56,894 nt of DNA from NCBI GenBank assembly GCA_937988705.1, contig CALKIA010000334.1, positions 1 to 56,894 of the forward strand, read 5' to 3'. The notes under the pieces are model-generated. The model was not told the origin of the DNA, made no database searches, and saw nothing but the letters and a program-made list of their open reading frames with translations. Every line of letters begins with the position of its first letter. The first letter of the stretch is position 1. The position numbers and the translations under genes were made by a program. The stretch is from an uncultured Chloroflexota bacterium. Its GTDB lineage: Bacteria > Chloroflexota > Anaerolineae > Aggregatilineales > Phototrophicaceae. Shown here one piece after another: positions 17,690 to 25,343 of the stretch.

Positions 17690-18226
17690 TTAGACGGCAG
17701 CTTCTGACAAACGTGCCACGATTGTATCAACGGTTTGCTCAACCGTCAGCGTTGAGGTATCAAGCCAGAGGCCGAGATGTGGGGTGTTGCTGCGGAGTTC
17801 ATGATCGAGCAGGTCGGGTGTCCAAGCGCGATAGGCAACCTTCTGGCGCCCCGCATCGCGAATGAGCACCACATCCACGCTCGGACACAACACAATGAGA
17901 TACAGCGGATGGCCGCCGCTGCGGTACAGATCGACGACCTCGTGCAGCACCTCCCCGATGATGATGTCCTGACACACGGCGCTAAAACCCGCGTCGCAGT
18001 AGGTGCGCGCTGTCAACGCGGCCAGTTGATAGCGCAGCCGCAGCTGCGCGAAGGCTTCAGCATCGTAATCAGGCGTCATCTCTTTGCGACCGCCAATGAT
18101 CATGCGACGAAACACATCGCCGCGGACGTGGGCACTCGTCGGCAGCCGTTCGGCCAGCGCCTGAGCAATCGTCGACTTACCGGATGCCATGATGCCGGTG
18201 ATCAGAAAAATACCAGGGTGTTCCAC
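17690..18226 (-). CDS. P-loop kinase (AAA_33 / chloramphenicol phosphotransferase-like)
   Basis: A 178-residue small-molecule kinase. The Walker A motif GIMASGKST comes near residue 12, followed by LPTSAHVRGDVFRRMI, and a mid-protein VCQDIIIGEVLHEVVDL segment typical of this kinase family. I chose GTG 18226 because AAGGGG lies 6 nt upstream; an in-frame ATG further up (18283) would add residues encoded by a palindromic repeat. It is the first gene of the operon running to 14000, 20 bp before the first TPR gene. Substrate unknown; homologues phosphorylate hydroxyl groups of antibiotics or nucleoside-like compounds. Confidence 0.75.
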   Translation of the reverse strand: MEHPGIFLITGIMASGKSTIAQALAERLPTSAHVRGDVFRRMIIGGRKEMTPDYDAEAFAQLRLRYQLAALTARTYCDAGFSAVCQDIIIGEVLHEVVDLYRSGGHPLYLIVLCPSVDVVLIRDAGRQKVAYRAWTPDLLDHELRSNTPHLGLWLDTSTLTVEQTVDTIVARLSEAAV

Positions 18227-18284
18227 TCGTCGCCCCTTGCATGCCAAGCTGCTGTACCTGAAGTAGACTCTCGAAAGTCCCAAG

Positions 18285-18339
18285 GTAGGGGTAGACCTAG
18301 GTGTCTACCCGGTTTCGGGCGCACACACAGGTGCGCCCC
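18285..18339. repeat. Dispersed double-hairpin repeat, copy A
   Basis: GTAGG, then a hairpin GGGTAGAC...GTCTACCC, a 6-nt linker, then a hairpin GGGCGCAC...GTGCGCCCC. It is nearly the reverse complement of the copy at 29281-29339. The T:A pair here is C:G in the other copy, so the two differ by a compensatory change that keeps the stem. Confidence 0.75.
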
Positions 18340-18444
18340 GACATCCATTCGTGGATTTGTTTCGAGAACCTACTTGAGCGCACGAGTGCAACTGTTCCAC
18401 GTAGCGCCGCGTATAGGATGATGTGGTTAGTGATAGGGAATGTG

Positions 18445-18813
18445 ATGTCTGATCAGGAATTGTACGAGATCGCTACGAAGCGTGTGAACAAGCGAACGCG
18501 CCGTTGGCTGCTGTGGGCGGTTAATCTGGTAGGTTTGATTTTCTCGCTGGTGGCTTTGATCGCCTTTAGCGAGCGTGGCTCTGCGAGTTTGTTCGCCGCC
18601 ATTTTCATCGGCTGGATGGGCGTGTTCGCGTTTCATTCCATCCTCGCCTGGATGGCCGAAAACCGCGATGGTGACATCGAGAAAGAAGTCACCAAACTGC
18701 GCGGCGCGCTGGACTATGAGAAACCCAAGCGTCTGGGACTCTCTGACGACGGTGAGCTGGTCGATGTCGGGCTGGAAGCAGACGAACCCCAAAAGGTCAA
18801 GCATTCGAACTAG
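18445..18813 (+). CDS. 2TM-domain membrane protein (122 aa)
   Basis: Starts MSDQELYEIATKRVNKRTRR, the typical entry into a 2TM domain. Two transmembrane helices follow (WLLWAVNLVGLIFSLVALIAF and GSASLFAAIFIGWMGVFAFHSILAWM), then an acidic/basic cytoplasmic tail containing KEVTKLRGALDYEKPKRLGLSDDGELVD. This arrangement is common in small 2TM proteins of unknown role. I chose ATG 18445; the reading frame is open back to 18301 through the repeat, which I judge non-coding. No close functional partner next to it. Confidence 0.75.
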   Translation: MSDQELYEIATKRVNKRTRRWLLWAVNLVGLIFSLVALIAFSERGSASLFAAIFIGWMGVFAFHSILAWMAENRDGDIEKEVTKLRGALDYEKPKRLGLSDDGELVDVGLEADEPQKVKHSN

Positions 18814-18870
18814 CCCGTAGGAGGCAGAGCGCACGGGTAAGCGCGGCGAGTAACGTGAAGCAGACTTCGA

Positions 18871-19012
18871 ACGCGATAAATCGCGTCCCTACGAGAAAAA
18901 TCGTCTTTGTGTAGGGATGCCTTGATGCAATTTAAGGAAAAATCACGGTTTTTTCGTAGGGACGCGGTCGGCGTCGTCCGCCACCAACGGACAGCGCCGG
19001 CGCTGTCCCTAC
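18871..19012. repeat. Cluster of GTAGGG...CCCTAC palindromic repeats
   Basis: The gap 18814-19022 is largely repeat. There is a half element ACGCGAT-AA-ATCGCGT-CCCTAC near 18871-18893, a short GTAGGGATGC...GATGC near 18911, and a complete double-hairpin element at 18956-19012. The latter starts GTAGGGACGC, contains GGACAGCG/CGCTGTCC, and ends CCCTAC. Confidence 0.7.
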
Positions 19013-19022
19013 GGATTTCGGC

Positions 19023-19730
19023 TTACTCGATGGCGACATACAGCCGTTTGTTGATGCCACCCTTGCTTTTGTAATCGGTGATGCGCATATGCCCCACTTC
19101 GCGGGTGTTGGCGACGTGTGTGCCGCCATCCGCCTGCAAATCCAGCCCCACGATCTCGACCGTACGCACTTCGGTGATGCCTTCCGGCAGCAGATTGATC
19201 TTCGTGCGGATTAAGTCGGGAATCTGGAAAGCCTCGTCACGCGGCAGAATCTTCACGCGCACATCCCGCGCCGCCGCGATCTCCACGTTGATCTTCTGCT
19301 CGATTTCGGCAATCACATCCGGCGGCAAACGCTCAAACTCGAAGTCCATGCGCCCGGCCAGCGGCTCCATGTTGCCACCCGTGACCGCCGCGCCGTAATC
19401 CCGCCAGACCACGCCGCACAGGATATGCATGGCAGTGTGCGTCCGCATCAACTGATAGCGGCGCTCCCAATCCAGCACGCCGATCACGGAGTCGCCAAGC
19501 GCGGGCAGCGCGTCGCCGTCGATGATGTGTGCGTTCCCCTTGCGCACCTCTTTGATGCGGTAAGGTATACCCTGCGCTTGCAGCAGACCAGCATCGGACG
19601 GCTGACCGCCACCACCGGGATAGAACGTGGTGCGATCCAGATACACTGCGCGGGTCTCGGCGTCGACCGCCGTGACTGTCGCCGTGAATTCGCGTAGATA
19701 GCTATCAATTTGATAGAGCAACTCGGTCAT
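19023..19730 (-). CDS. AlaX-type alanyl-tRNA editing protein
   Basis: A 235-residue stand-alone trans-editing factor that hydrolyses misacylated Ser- or Gly-tRNA-Ala. The N-terminal part has the AlaRS-like strand FYPGGGGQPSDAGLL; the editing core has the zinc motif HTAMH (HxxxH, about residues 98-102) and DLQADGGTHVANT near residue 205. The second metal motif is normally CxxxH; here the Cys position is Asp (DGGTH). A good ribosome-binding site (AGAGAGG) precedes the ATG at 19730. It is probably the third gene of an operon with two GNAT genes upstream, 33 bp apart. Confidence 0.88.
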   Translation of the reverse strand: MTELLYQIDSYLREFTATVTAVDAETRAVYLDRTTFYPGGGGQPSDAGLLQAQGIPYRIKEVRKGNAHIIDGDALPALGDSVIGVLDWERRYQLMRTHTAMHILCGVVWRDYGAAVTGGNMEPLAGRMDFEFERLPPDVIAEIEQKINVEIAAARDVRVKILPRDEAFQIPDLIRTKINLLPEGITEVRTVEIVGLDLQADGGTHVANTREVGHMRITDYKSKGGINKRLYVAIE

Positions 19731-19763
19731 GTGAACCTCTCTTGGCGTACTTGGTCGACGACT

Positions 19764-20249
19764 TTATAGTTCGCCGCGCATCCGCAGCATCACGTCCCGC
19801 CCACCGACCTTACGCCAGAACTCCAGAGCATCTTCATTGCGGGCCGCGACGTGCCATTCGTAGTAGCGCAAACCTTTTTCCCGAAACCACGCCGTCAGGT
19901 GTTCGACGAGCGCCCGCCCCACGCCCAGCCGCCGATAGTCGGCAGCAACGTAAATATCGGCGAGGAAACCACTCGGCGATTGAGAGAACATTTCTGGCAC
20001 GAGGTCAACCACCATGCCCAGCACATAGCCGACCACTTTGCCGTCAGTTTCTGCGACCAACACGCTCGTCAGCGGGTCTTCGAGACGATCCATCAAGCGG
20101 CGGGCATAGCGCACCGCCCCATTCGGCGCGGCGGGCGGAAGATCGGAGTCGAGCTCCCGGTGATAACCGACCAGCGCCTGCCACAACTGCGCAACCGCAT
20201 CGATGTCGTGCGGCGCTGCCGGACGAATTATGACTTTATCCACAAACAC
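19764..20249 (-). CDS. GNAT-family N-acetyltransferase
   Basis: A 161-residue single-domain acetyltransferase: VIIRPAAPHDIDAVAQLWQ at the N-terminus, DIYVAADYRRLGVGRALVEHL as the acetyl-CoA loop, and YYEWHVAARNEDALEFWRKVGG at the end. I take GTG 20249 (or GTG 20243) as start because the N-terminal strand begins there; the frame stays open further upstream within the preceding gene. It overlaps that gene by about 20 bp, indicating translational coupling. Substrate unknown. Confidence 0.8.
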   Translation of the reverse strand: MFVDKVIIRPAAPHDIDAVAQLWQALVGYHRELDSDLPPAAPNGAVRYARRLMDRLEDPLTSVLVAETDGKVVGYVLGMVVDLVPEMFSQSPSGFLADIYVAADYRRLGVGRALVEHLTAWFREKGLRYYEWHVAARNEDALEFWRKVGGRDVMLRMRGEL

Positions 20250-20677
20250 TCCATCCACTCTAGCGCGCCAATTGAGCGCCAAAAGGCCTGCTCGACTGCC
20301 GATCGGCGTGATGACCACGCGGCGAGCGCCGTGACGCCGCGCTCGGCGTACCACGCGCGCACCGCATCGACCAGCGCCCGACCGACCCCACCCTGATAGC
20401 TGTGCGCGTCAATCGCCAGTTCGGTGATCAGACCCAGTGCATCGCCCGCCAAACCCGGCATCGGCTGAATCCAGCCCACCACATAACCAACACAGCGACC
20501 GTCGTTCTCAGCCGTCAACATGACGCAGCGGGCATCTGCCAACCAGACCGAAGCTGACACCACCCAGCGGTCGGTCGATGTGGTATAACGGGAATCAGCT
20601 TGCAAGACAATTTTCTCCTGCCAGAACTGCGCAAGTTCAGGCAGATCGTTCAGGGTTGCGGCGCGAATGTTCAACAT
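20228..20677 (-). CDS. GNAT-family N-acetyltransferase
   Basis: A 149-residue acetyltransferase: MLNIRAATLNDLPELAQFWQ, then ELAIDAHSYQGGVGRALVDAV (acetyl-CoA loop) and AEQAFWRSIGALEW-like C-terminus (seen as VEQAFWRSIGALEWMECLW). It resembles the next gene in layout, so the two are probably tandem duplicates. It is transcribed divergently from the large membrane protein at 20743. Substrate unknown. Confidence 0.8.
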   Translation of the reverse strand: MLNIRAATLNDLPELAQFWQEKIVLQADSRYTTSTDRWVVSASVWLADARCVMLTAENDGRCVGYVVGWIQPMPGLAGDALGLITELAIDAHSYQGGVGRALVDAVRAWYAERGVTALAAWSSRRSAVEQAFWRSIGALEWMECLWIKS

Positions 20678-20742
20678 GGTTCACAATGATTAAGCATACG
20701 TTGGCAAAGCATAGCACCAGCCGAAATCAGGATCAAGCTTCG

Positions 20743-22917
20743 ATGACGATAACCGACACCGAATTACCGGTATGGATGAAACGCGCGCTGCGTCGGCCCG
20801 ACTGGGGTGTACTGCTCGCGCTGGCCTTTAGCGTGCTCGCGGGCTGGTCATTTGTGCTGCAACCCGGCTACTTCCGCATGAATGCCAACGAGAACTACAT
20901 CTTTCGCACCGCAGATTATGCCCAAGCGCTCGCTGAAGGTCGGCTGTACCCGCGCTGGACAGCAGAAACGCTGGAAGGCTATGGCGCGCCGATTCCTCAT
21001 TACGCACCGCCGGGGGCCGGCTATTTCCCGGCACTGATCCAGCAACTGTACACCAGTGACCCGACGCAGGCCGTTCGACTGGCGTATATTGCCGCGTTTG
21101 TGCTGGCAGGCATGTCCATGTATGCGCTGATCACACGCCGTCTGACGGCGATTTCCGGACTGATCGCTACCCTGCTCTATGTCTACAGTCCATACCTCGC
21201 GCTGACCGCGCCGCATATCCTCGGCGATTTCCCGGTCGTCCTTGGTCTCGCGCTGCTGCCCGCGTTGTTGTGGAGCATCGATCGCTTCCTACTGCTGAAC
21301 GAACCACCCGACTTGCTCCTGATCGGGTTGTTCAGCGCGGGGCTGATTATGACCGAACCGCGCATCATGGCGGCGGCAGTGGTGCTCACGGGGGTGTGGT
21401 TAGGACTGCTCGAACGTCAACGCGGGTTGGGGCTGCTTTTGCCTTTGGCGGGCATCGGTTTTGGCGTGCTGATCGCCGCGATCTTCTGGCTGCCCGCCAT
21501 CGTTGAACGCGACGTGGTGACGTGGATCGCGCGCGGACAAGATCAGCGTCCGGCGGTCGATCTACTGGGTCTATTCGCGCCGCAGCTCATGCTCGACCCC
21601 GGCGCGATGATCCCACTGCCGCAGTTTACACTCGGTTGGGCCAGTCTTGCGGCGGGGCTGGCGAGCCTGCCCGTGATTATCCGACGTAAGCTCACCCTAC
21701 CCGGGGTATTCCTGCTCCTTAGCGGGGTCGTCGTTGGTCTGCTGACCATGTTTCCGCATGAGGTATGGCTCATGGGCATCGCCGCGTTTGCGCTGGCGGT
21801 CGCCGGGAGCGCCGTCGGAGCGGCCCCCGTGCTGCGTCAACGGCGGCTGGCGCTGCCGCTCACGCTGCTGGCCGTGCTCGCACTCTCATTCCCGGTATGG
21901 ATCGCCCCGGACAGCTCGGAATTCAGCCTCAATGCCTCGCCCGACGCCCAGCGACTCTACGAACAGCTCGGCTATGGCATTGCCGTGCTGCCACCGGATG
22001 CGCCCCTTCCGACCACGCTGTCCAGCACGACCCTGACCGCCAGTTCAGCGCTCAATGGCAAGCTGGCGCTTGGTCAAAGCAGCGGCCAAATCGGCACACT
22101 AGCGCACACCACCCACAGCGACTCGTTTCAACTGATGCTGACCGAGCCGATGTCGCTGCAAATTCTCACCAGTTATTTCCCCGGTTGGACGGCAACCTTT
22201 CACGGTGACAGCCTGCGTGTCAGTCCGCATCCCGAAGGCGGGTTAATGATCAATCTCGCCAACCCGGATCGCGGCGAACTTGTGATCGCGCTCGGAACAA
22301 CACCGCCGCGGCTCATGGGCTGGATCATCACGCTGGTATCGTGCGCGTTGCTGCTGCTGATCACTTTCTGGCGTTACCGCCAACCCCAACTCCAGTACAT
22401 CGATATCGATCAACTCAGCGACGACGAAGCCCGAAGCGGCGGACTCCTCTTGATCGGTTTGCTGTTCGCGCTGGCGTTTCTCGCGACGGGCATTTTCAAA
22501 GCGCCCAGCGGTTACGCGCTCAATGCCAGCGTGTCGGTGCGTGCGCAGACTGACACGGGGCTGGAATTGCTGGCCTACCAGATGGACCGAACCGGCGATG
22601 ACGCGCTGCGCCTAACCCTTTACTGGCGCACAGCACGTTTTTTGCCGGATAACTATCAGGTGCGGCTGTCGTTGCTCAACACCCAGACGCTGGCCGAGAC
22701 ATTGGTCGCTCCAGCACGGAGTCCCGGCGGCTACCCGACGCGCCGCTGGCTCACTAATCTGTATGTTGCGGATCGCTATGAATTCGACGTCCCCAGCGAG
22801 GGAATCGACACGCTGGCGGTCGAGGTCTTGACATCGGCTCAAGCGCACCTCACTTTCTTCGCATCAAACGGTTTGACCATCGGCAGCCAGCTGCCAATCG
22901 CCATCACCGGGGAATAA
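20743..22917 (+). CDS. Large polytopic membrane protein, GT-C/YfhO-like
   Basis: A 724-residue protein with about a dozen transmembrane helices. The first (GVLLALAFSVLAGWSFVL) is followed by an extracytoplasmic loop with MNANENYIFRTADYAQALAEGRLYPRW and GYGAPIPHYAPPGAGYFPAL. This layout recalls the membrane proteins annotated as 6-pyruvoyl-tetrahydropterin-synthase-related, which resemble GT-C glycosyltransferases. The C-terminal region (residues about 560-724) has two further helices and a beta-rich outer domain. ATG 20743 has AGGA about 10 nt upstream; ATG 20686 is an alternative. Sugar transfer to a lipid-linked substrate is inference only. Confidence 0.7.
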   Translation: MTITDTELPVWMKRALRRPDWGVLLALAFSVLAGWSFVLQPGYFRMNANENYIFRTADYAQALAEGRLYPRWTAETLEGYGAPIPHYAPPGAGYFPALIQQLYTSDPTQAVRLAYIAAFVLAGMSMYALITRRLTAISGLIATLLYVYSPYLALTAPHILGDFPVVLGLALLPALLWSIDRFLLLNEPPDLLLIGLFSAGLIMTEPRIMAAAVVLTGVWLGLLERQRGLGLLLPLAGIGFGVLIAAIFWLPAIVERDVVTWIARGQDQRPAVDLLGLFAPQLMLDPGAMIPLPQFTLGWASLAAGLASLPVIIRRKLTLPGVFLLLSGVVVGLLTMFPHEVWLMGIAAFALAVAGSAVGAAPVLRQRRLALPLTLLAVLALSFPVWIAPDSSEFSLNASPDAQRLYEQLGYGIAVLPPDAPLPTTLSSTTLTASSALNGKLALGQSSGQIGTLAHTTHSDSFQLMLTEPMSLQILTSYFPGWTATFHGDSLRVSPHPEGGLMINLANPDRGELVIALGTTPPRLMGWIITLVSCALLLLITFWRYRQPQLQYIDIDQLSDDEARSGGLLLIGLLFALAFLATGIFKAPSGYALNASVSVRAQTDTGLELLAYQMDRTGDDALRLTLYWRTARFLPDNYQVRLSLLNTQTLAETLVAPARSPGGYPTRRWLTNLYVADRYEFDVPSEGIDTLAVEVLTSAQAHLTFFASNGLTIGSQLPIAITGE

Positions 22918-22996
22918 ACGAACACACGCGCTTGTATTCTTCCGGGGCGAAAGTACAATTAACCGGAAATTCGCTTGCGGAAGGATGTGGATAGAG

Positions 22997-23305
22997 ATGG
23001 CCCAGAACGAACAAGCAGACGCTATCGCACGTGCATGGCACTTGCACCGTGAAGGACGGCAAAACGATGCGATCAAGGGATTTGAGGCGGTCTTAAAGGC
23101 TGTGCCCGATCACATCGACGCGAATTATGGTTTGGGTCTGGCGCAGCGTGGCGCCGGTACCAAAGAGAGCGCGCTGGAAACCTTTCAGCGCACGGCACGG
23201 TTGGTTTCCCGCGAGATGGAAAACAATCCGGTTTCCCGTTTTCAGATGTTGACCCGCATGGTCCAGCAGCGCATCAACGAATTGACCGCGCAGCCGAGCA
23301 AATAG
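22997..23305 (+). CDS. Small TPR protein (102 aa)
   Basis: Starts MAQNEQADAIARAWHLHREG and carries two TPR-like units (QNDAIKGFEAVLKAVPDHID, LGLAQRGAGTKESALETFQR). An ATG 12 bases upstream sits directly against GGAAGG, so I prefer the ATG at 22997. It ends 3 bp before the next gene, so it is probably co-transcribed with the URO-D-like gene and rsmD. Role unknown. Confidence 0.7.
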   Translation: MAQNEQADAIARAWHLHREGRQNDAIKGFEAVLKAVPDHIDANYGLGLAQRGAGTKESALETFQRTARLVSREMENNPVSRFQMLTRMVQQRINELTAQPSK

Positions 23306-23308
23306 GCG

Positions 23309-24292
23309 ATGAACAAACGCGAACGGCTTGAGCGGACGATCGCGGGCGAACCAACGGATCGCGTCCCGGTGTCACTGTGGCGTCACTTTCCCGGTGATGA
23401 CCAGCGCGCCGCCGATCTCGCCCGCTCAACCGTCGATTTTCAGCGCGCCTACGATTGGGATTTCGTCAAAGTGACGCCTGCCAGCAGCTTCTGCCTGACC
23501 GACCTCGGCGTGCAGGATCACTGGGAAGGCTCACTGGAAGGTACGCGCGTCTACACGCGCCATGTTATCCAGAAATCGCTGGATTGGACGAGTTTGCGCC
23601 CCTTAGACCCCGCACGTGGCGGTTTGGGGCGGCAGGTGGATTGTCTGCGCCTGATCACGGATGAACTCGGCGAAGAAATCCCGGTCGTGCAGACGGTCTT
23701 CAGTCCGCTGGCGCAGGCCAAAAACCTCGCCGGCAAGCAAACGCTGCTCCGGCATATGCGGCTGAACCCAGATCGCGTGCACAGCGGTTTGGCGACCCTC
23801 ACCGAATCCACGCTGCGATTCATCGATTCACTGCGCCGGCTGCCACTGGCAGGCATTTTCTACGCCATCCAGCACGCCAACTATGACACCCTGTCAGAAG
23901 ATGAGTACCGGCAGTTTGGGCTGGTCTACGACAAAAAGATCCTCGACGCACTTCCGTCCAAGTGGTGGCTCAACATCACGCACATTCACGGTGACGCGCC
24001 GATGTTCAAGTTCGCGCACGAGTACAAAACGCAGGTGATCAACTGGCATGACCGCAAGTGTGAGCCGGATCTCGTCATCGGCAAAACGCTCGTCAACGGC
24101 GCGGTTTGCGGCGGACTCGCCCAATGGGAGCATCTCCATCAAGGCACGCCGACCACCGTGCGCGATGCGGCCCGCGAGGCGATTCACCAGACAAACGCCC
24201 GCCGCTTTGTGCTGTCGACCGGCTGTGTCGCGCTGATCACGACCCCGCTCTCGAATATTCGCGCAGTGCGTGAGTCAGTCGAAAACGTCTGA
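23309..24292 (+). CDS. Uroporphyrinogen decarboxylase (URO-D) superfamily protein
   Basis: A 327-residue URO-D-like barrel: MNKRERLERTIAGEPTDRVPVSLWRHFPGD at the N-terminus, THIHGDAPMFKFAHEY in the middle, and RRFVLSTGCVALITTPLSNI at the end, the usual C-terminal URO-D strand. It lacks the arginine-rich substrate signature of true HemE, so it more likely belongs to the broader superfamily of methyltransferase or decarboxylase-like enzymes. No haem genes are nearby. The stop overlaps the rsmD start (TGATG). Confidence 0.8.
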   Translation: MNKRERLERTIAGEPTDRVPVSLWRHFPGDDQRAADLARSTVDFQRAYDWDFVKVTPASSFCLTDLGVQDHWEGSLEGTRVYTRHVIQKSLDWTSLRPLDPARGGLGRQVDCLRLITDELGEEIPVVQTVFSPLAQAKNLAGKQTLLRHMRLNPDRVHSGLATLTESTLRFIDSLRRLPLAGIFYAIQHANYDTLSEDEYRQFGLVYDKKILDALPSKWWLNITHIHGDAPMFKFAHEYKTQVINWHDRKCEPDLVIGKTLVNGAVCGGLAQWEHLHQGTPTTVRDAAREAIHQTNARRFVLSTGCVALITTPLSNIRAVRESVENV

Positions 24293-24876
24293 TGAGCATT
24301 CGCGTGATTGCGGGCACTGCCAAAGGTCGCCAACTGAAACTCGTTCCCGGTGACAGTACCCGCCCAATCATGGATCGGGTGAAGGAATCGCTCTTCAATA
24401 TCATCGGACGCGGCATCATCGATGCGCAGTTCCTTGATCTGTTCGCCGGGACGGGGAGTGTGGGTATCGAAGCCCTCAGCCGAGGGGCAACGCACGCAAC
24501 TTTCGTGGACCTCGAAAAAAAAGCGATCCAGACGATCAAAGAGAATTTGGCGCTTACGAAATTCACAAATCGTGCGACAATCAGCCATACCGATGCGTTT
24601 ACGTTTTTACACCAGGGGCCAAAAGTCGTCTATAATTTCGTTTATATCGCGCCGCCACAGTACAAAAATCTCTGGTTACGGACACTGCATCTGCTCGATG
24701 AGAGTCCCGCGTGGCTCAACCCTGAGCTGGAAGTTATCGTCCAGATCGATCCAACGGAAGAGCAACCGCTCAACCTCACGCAGCTGGAGACAGTAGATCA
24801 ACGGCGCTATGGGAATACTCTACTCTTGTTCCTTCATCCCAAAGTGCGAACCGACGCGGAGTCGTTGGAGGAGTAA
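24292..24876 (+). CDS. rsmD: RsmD-like 16S rRNA m2G966 methyltransferase
   Basis: A 194-residue SAM-dependent methyltransferase. MSIRVIAGTAKGRQLKLVPG and RPIMDRVKESLFNII are the RsmD N-terminal signatures; FLDLFAGTGSVGIEALSRGA is motif I; VDLEKKAIQTIKENL follows. The catalytic motif IV, normally DPPY, reads VYIAPPQYKN here: the Asp is Ala and a Gln is inserted before Tyr. Everything else fits RsmD, so the protein may have changed activity or use a lineage-specific motif. The start overlaps the preceding stop. Confidence 0.82.
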   Translation: MSIRVIAGTAKGRQLKLVPGDSTRPIMDRVKESLFNIIGRGIIDAQFLDLFAGTGSVGIEALSRGATHATFVDLEKKAIQTIKENLALTKFTNRATISHTDAFTFLHQGPKVVYNFVYIAPPQYKNLWLRTLHLLDESPAWLNPELEVIVQIDPTEEQPLNLTQLETVDQRRYGNTLLLFLHPKVRTDAESLEE

Positions 24877-24881
24877 TGTGA

Positions 24882-25304
24882 GTGGTCGATATGCAGCAGC
24901 TTGAGGCTGTGGCTCGTGAGTTCATCAGTCTATTCGATATCAGCGCACCACCGATCCCGATCGAGAAGATTCTTCAATCCCCCCTGCCCGACATGTGGGA
25001 TGAGGTGGATGTCAGCCAGATGACAGCGCGGCTTGACCTATCGTCGCCGTATTCGCCGCAAATGTCGATGGCCCGCCTGCTGGCGCGCAACATTATTGCG
25101 AGTGAATGGGGGAAGCAGCATGGGATCGCTAACCTGGATCAGGATGACACCGCGATCCGGCAGTTCGCGCGCATGTTAGTCATGCCCGCCGACATGATCC
25201 TGCAACTGAACCAGACGTCCCGCACACCACAACTGCTTAGTCTGCATTTTGAAGTCCCCGAAGCCGAAGCCAACTTGCGCCTGCAGGAATTGAACGGGGA
25301 ATAA
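24882..25304 (+). CDS. Degenerate ImmA/IrrE-like protein (140 aa)
   Basis: GTG 24882 follows GGAGGAG by about 9 nt. The plan matches ImmA/IrrE metallopeptidases: an N-terminal helix with PPIPIEKILQ, and later AIRQFARMLVMPADMI, the counterpart of the family ANxFAxxLLMP motif. The intervening helix that should hold the zinc site HExxH reads ARLLARNIIASEWGKQHG, so the metal ligands are missing. It is probably a non-enzymatic relative, perhaps a binding or regulatory protein. It lies 5 bp after rsmD, in the same operon. The family link is from motif layout only. Confidence 0.6.
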   Translation: MVDMQQLEAVAREFISLFDISAPPIPIEKILQSPLPDMWDEVDVSQMTARLDLSSPYSPQMSMARLLARNIIASEWGKQHGIANLDQDDTAIRQFARMLVMPADMILQLNQTSRTPQLLSLHFEVPEAEANLRLQELNGE

Positions 25305-25343
25305 GCGTCGTTTGGACGTGGCCGGTAATCAGCACAGCAGTCG

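Noticed and set aside
18301..18444. N-terminal extension of the 2TM protein
   Set aside because: The open frame here is encoded by a palindromic repeat and an unrelated stretch; the protein family start is MSDQELYEIA at 18445.
18932..19129. 65-codon minus-strand ORF downstream of AlaX
   Set aside because: It spans repeat sequence and the 3' end of the AlaX gene in another frame, with no ribosome-binding site.
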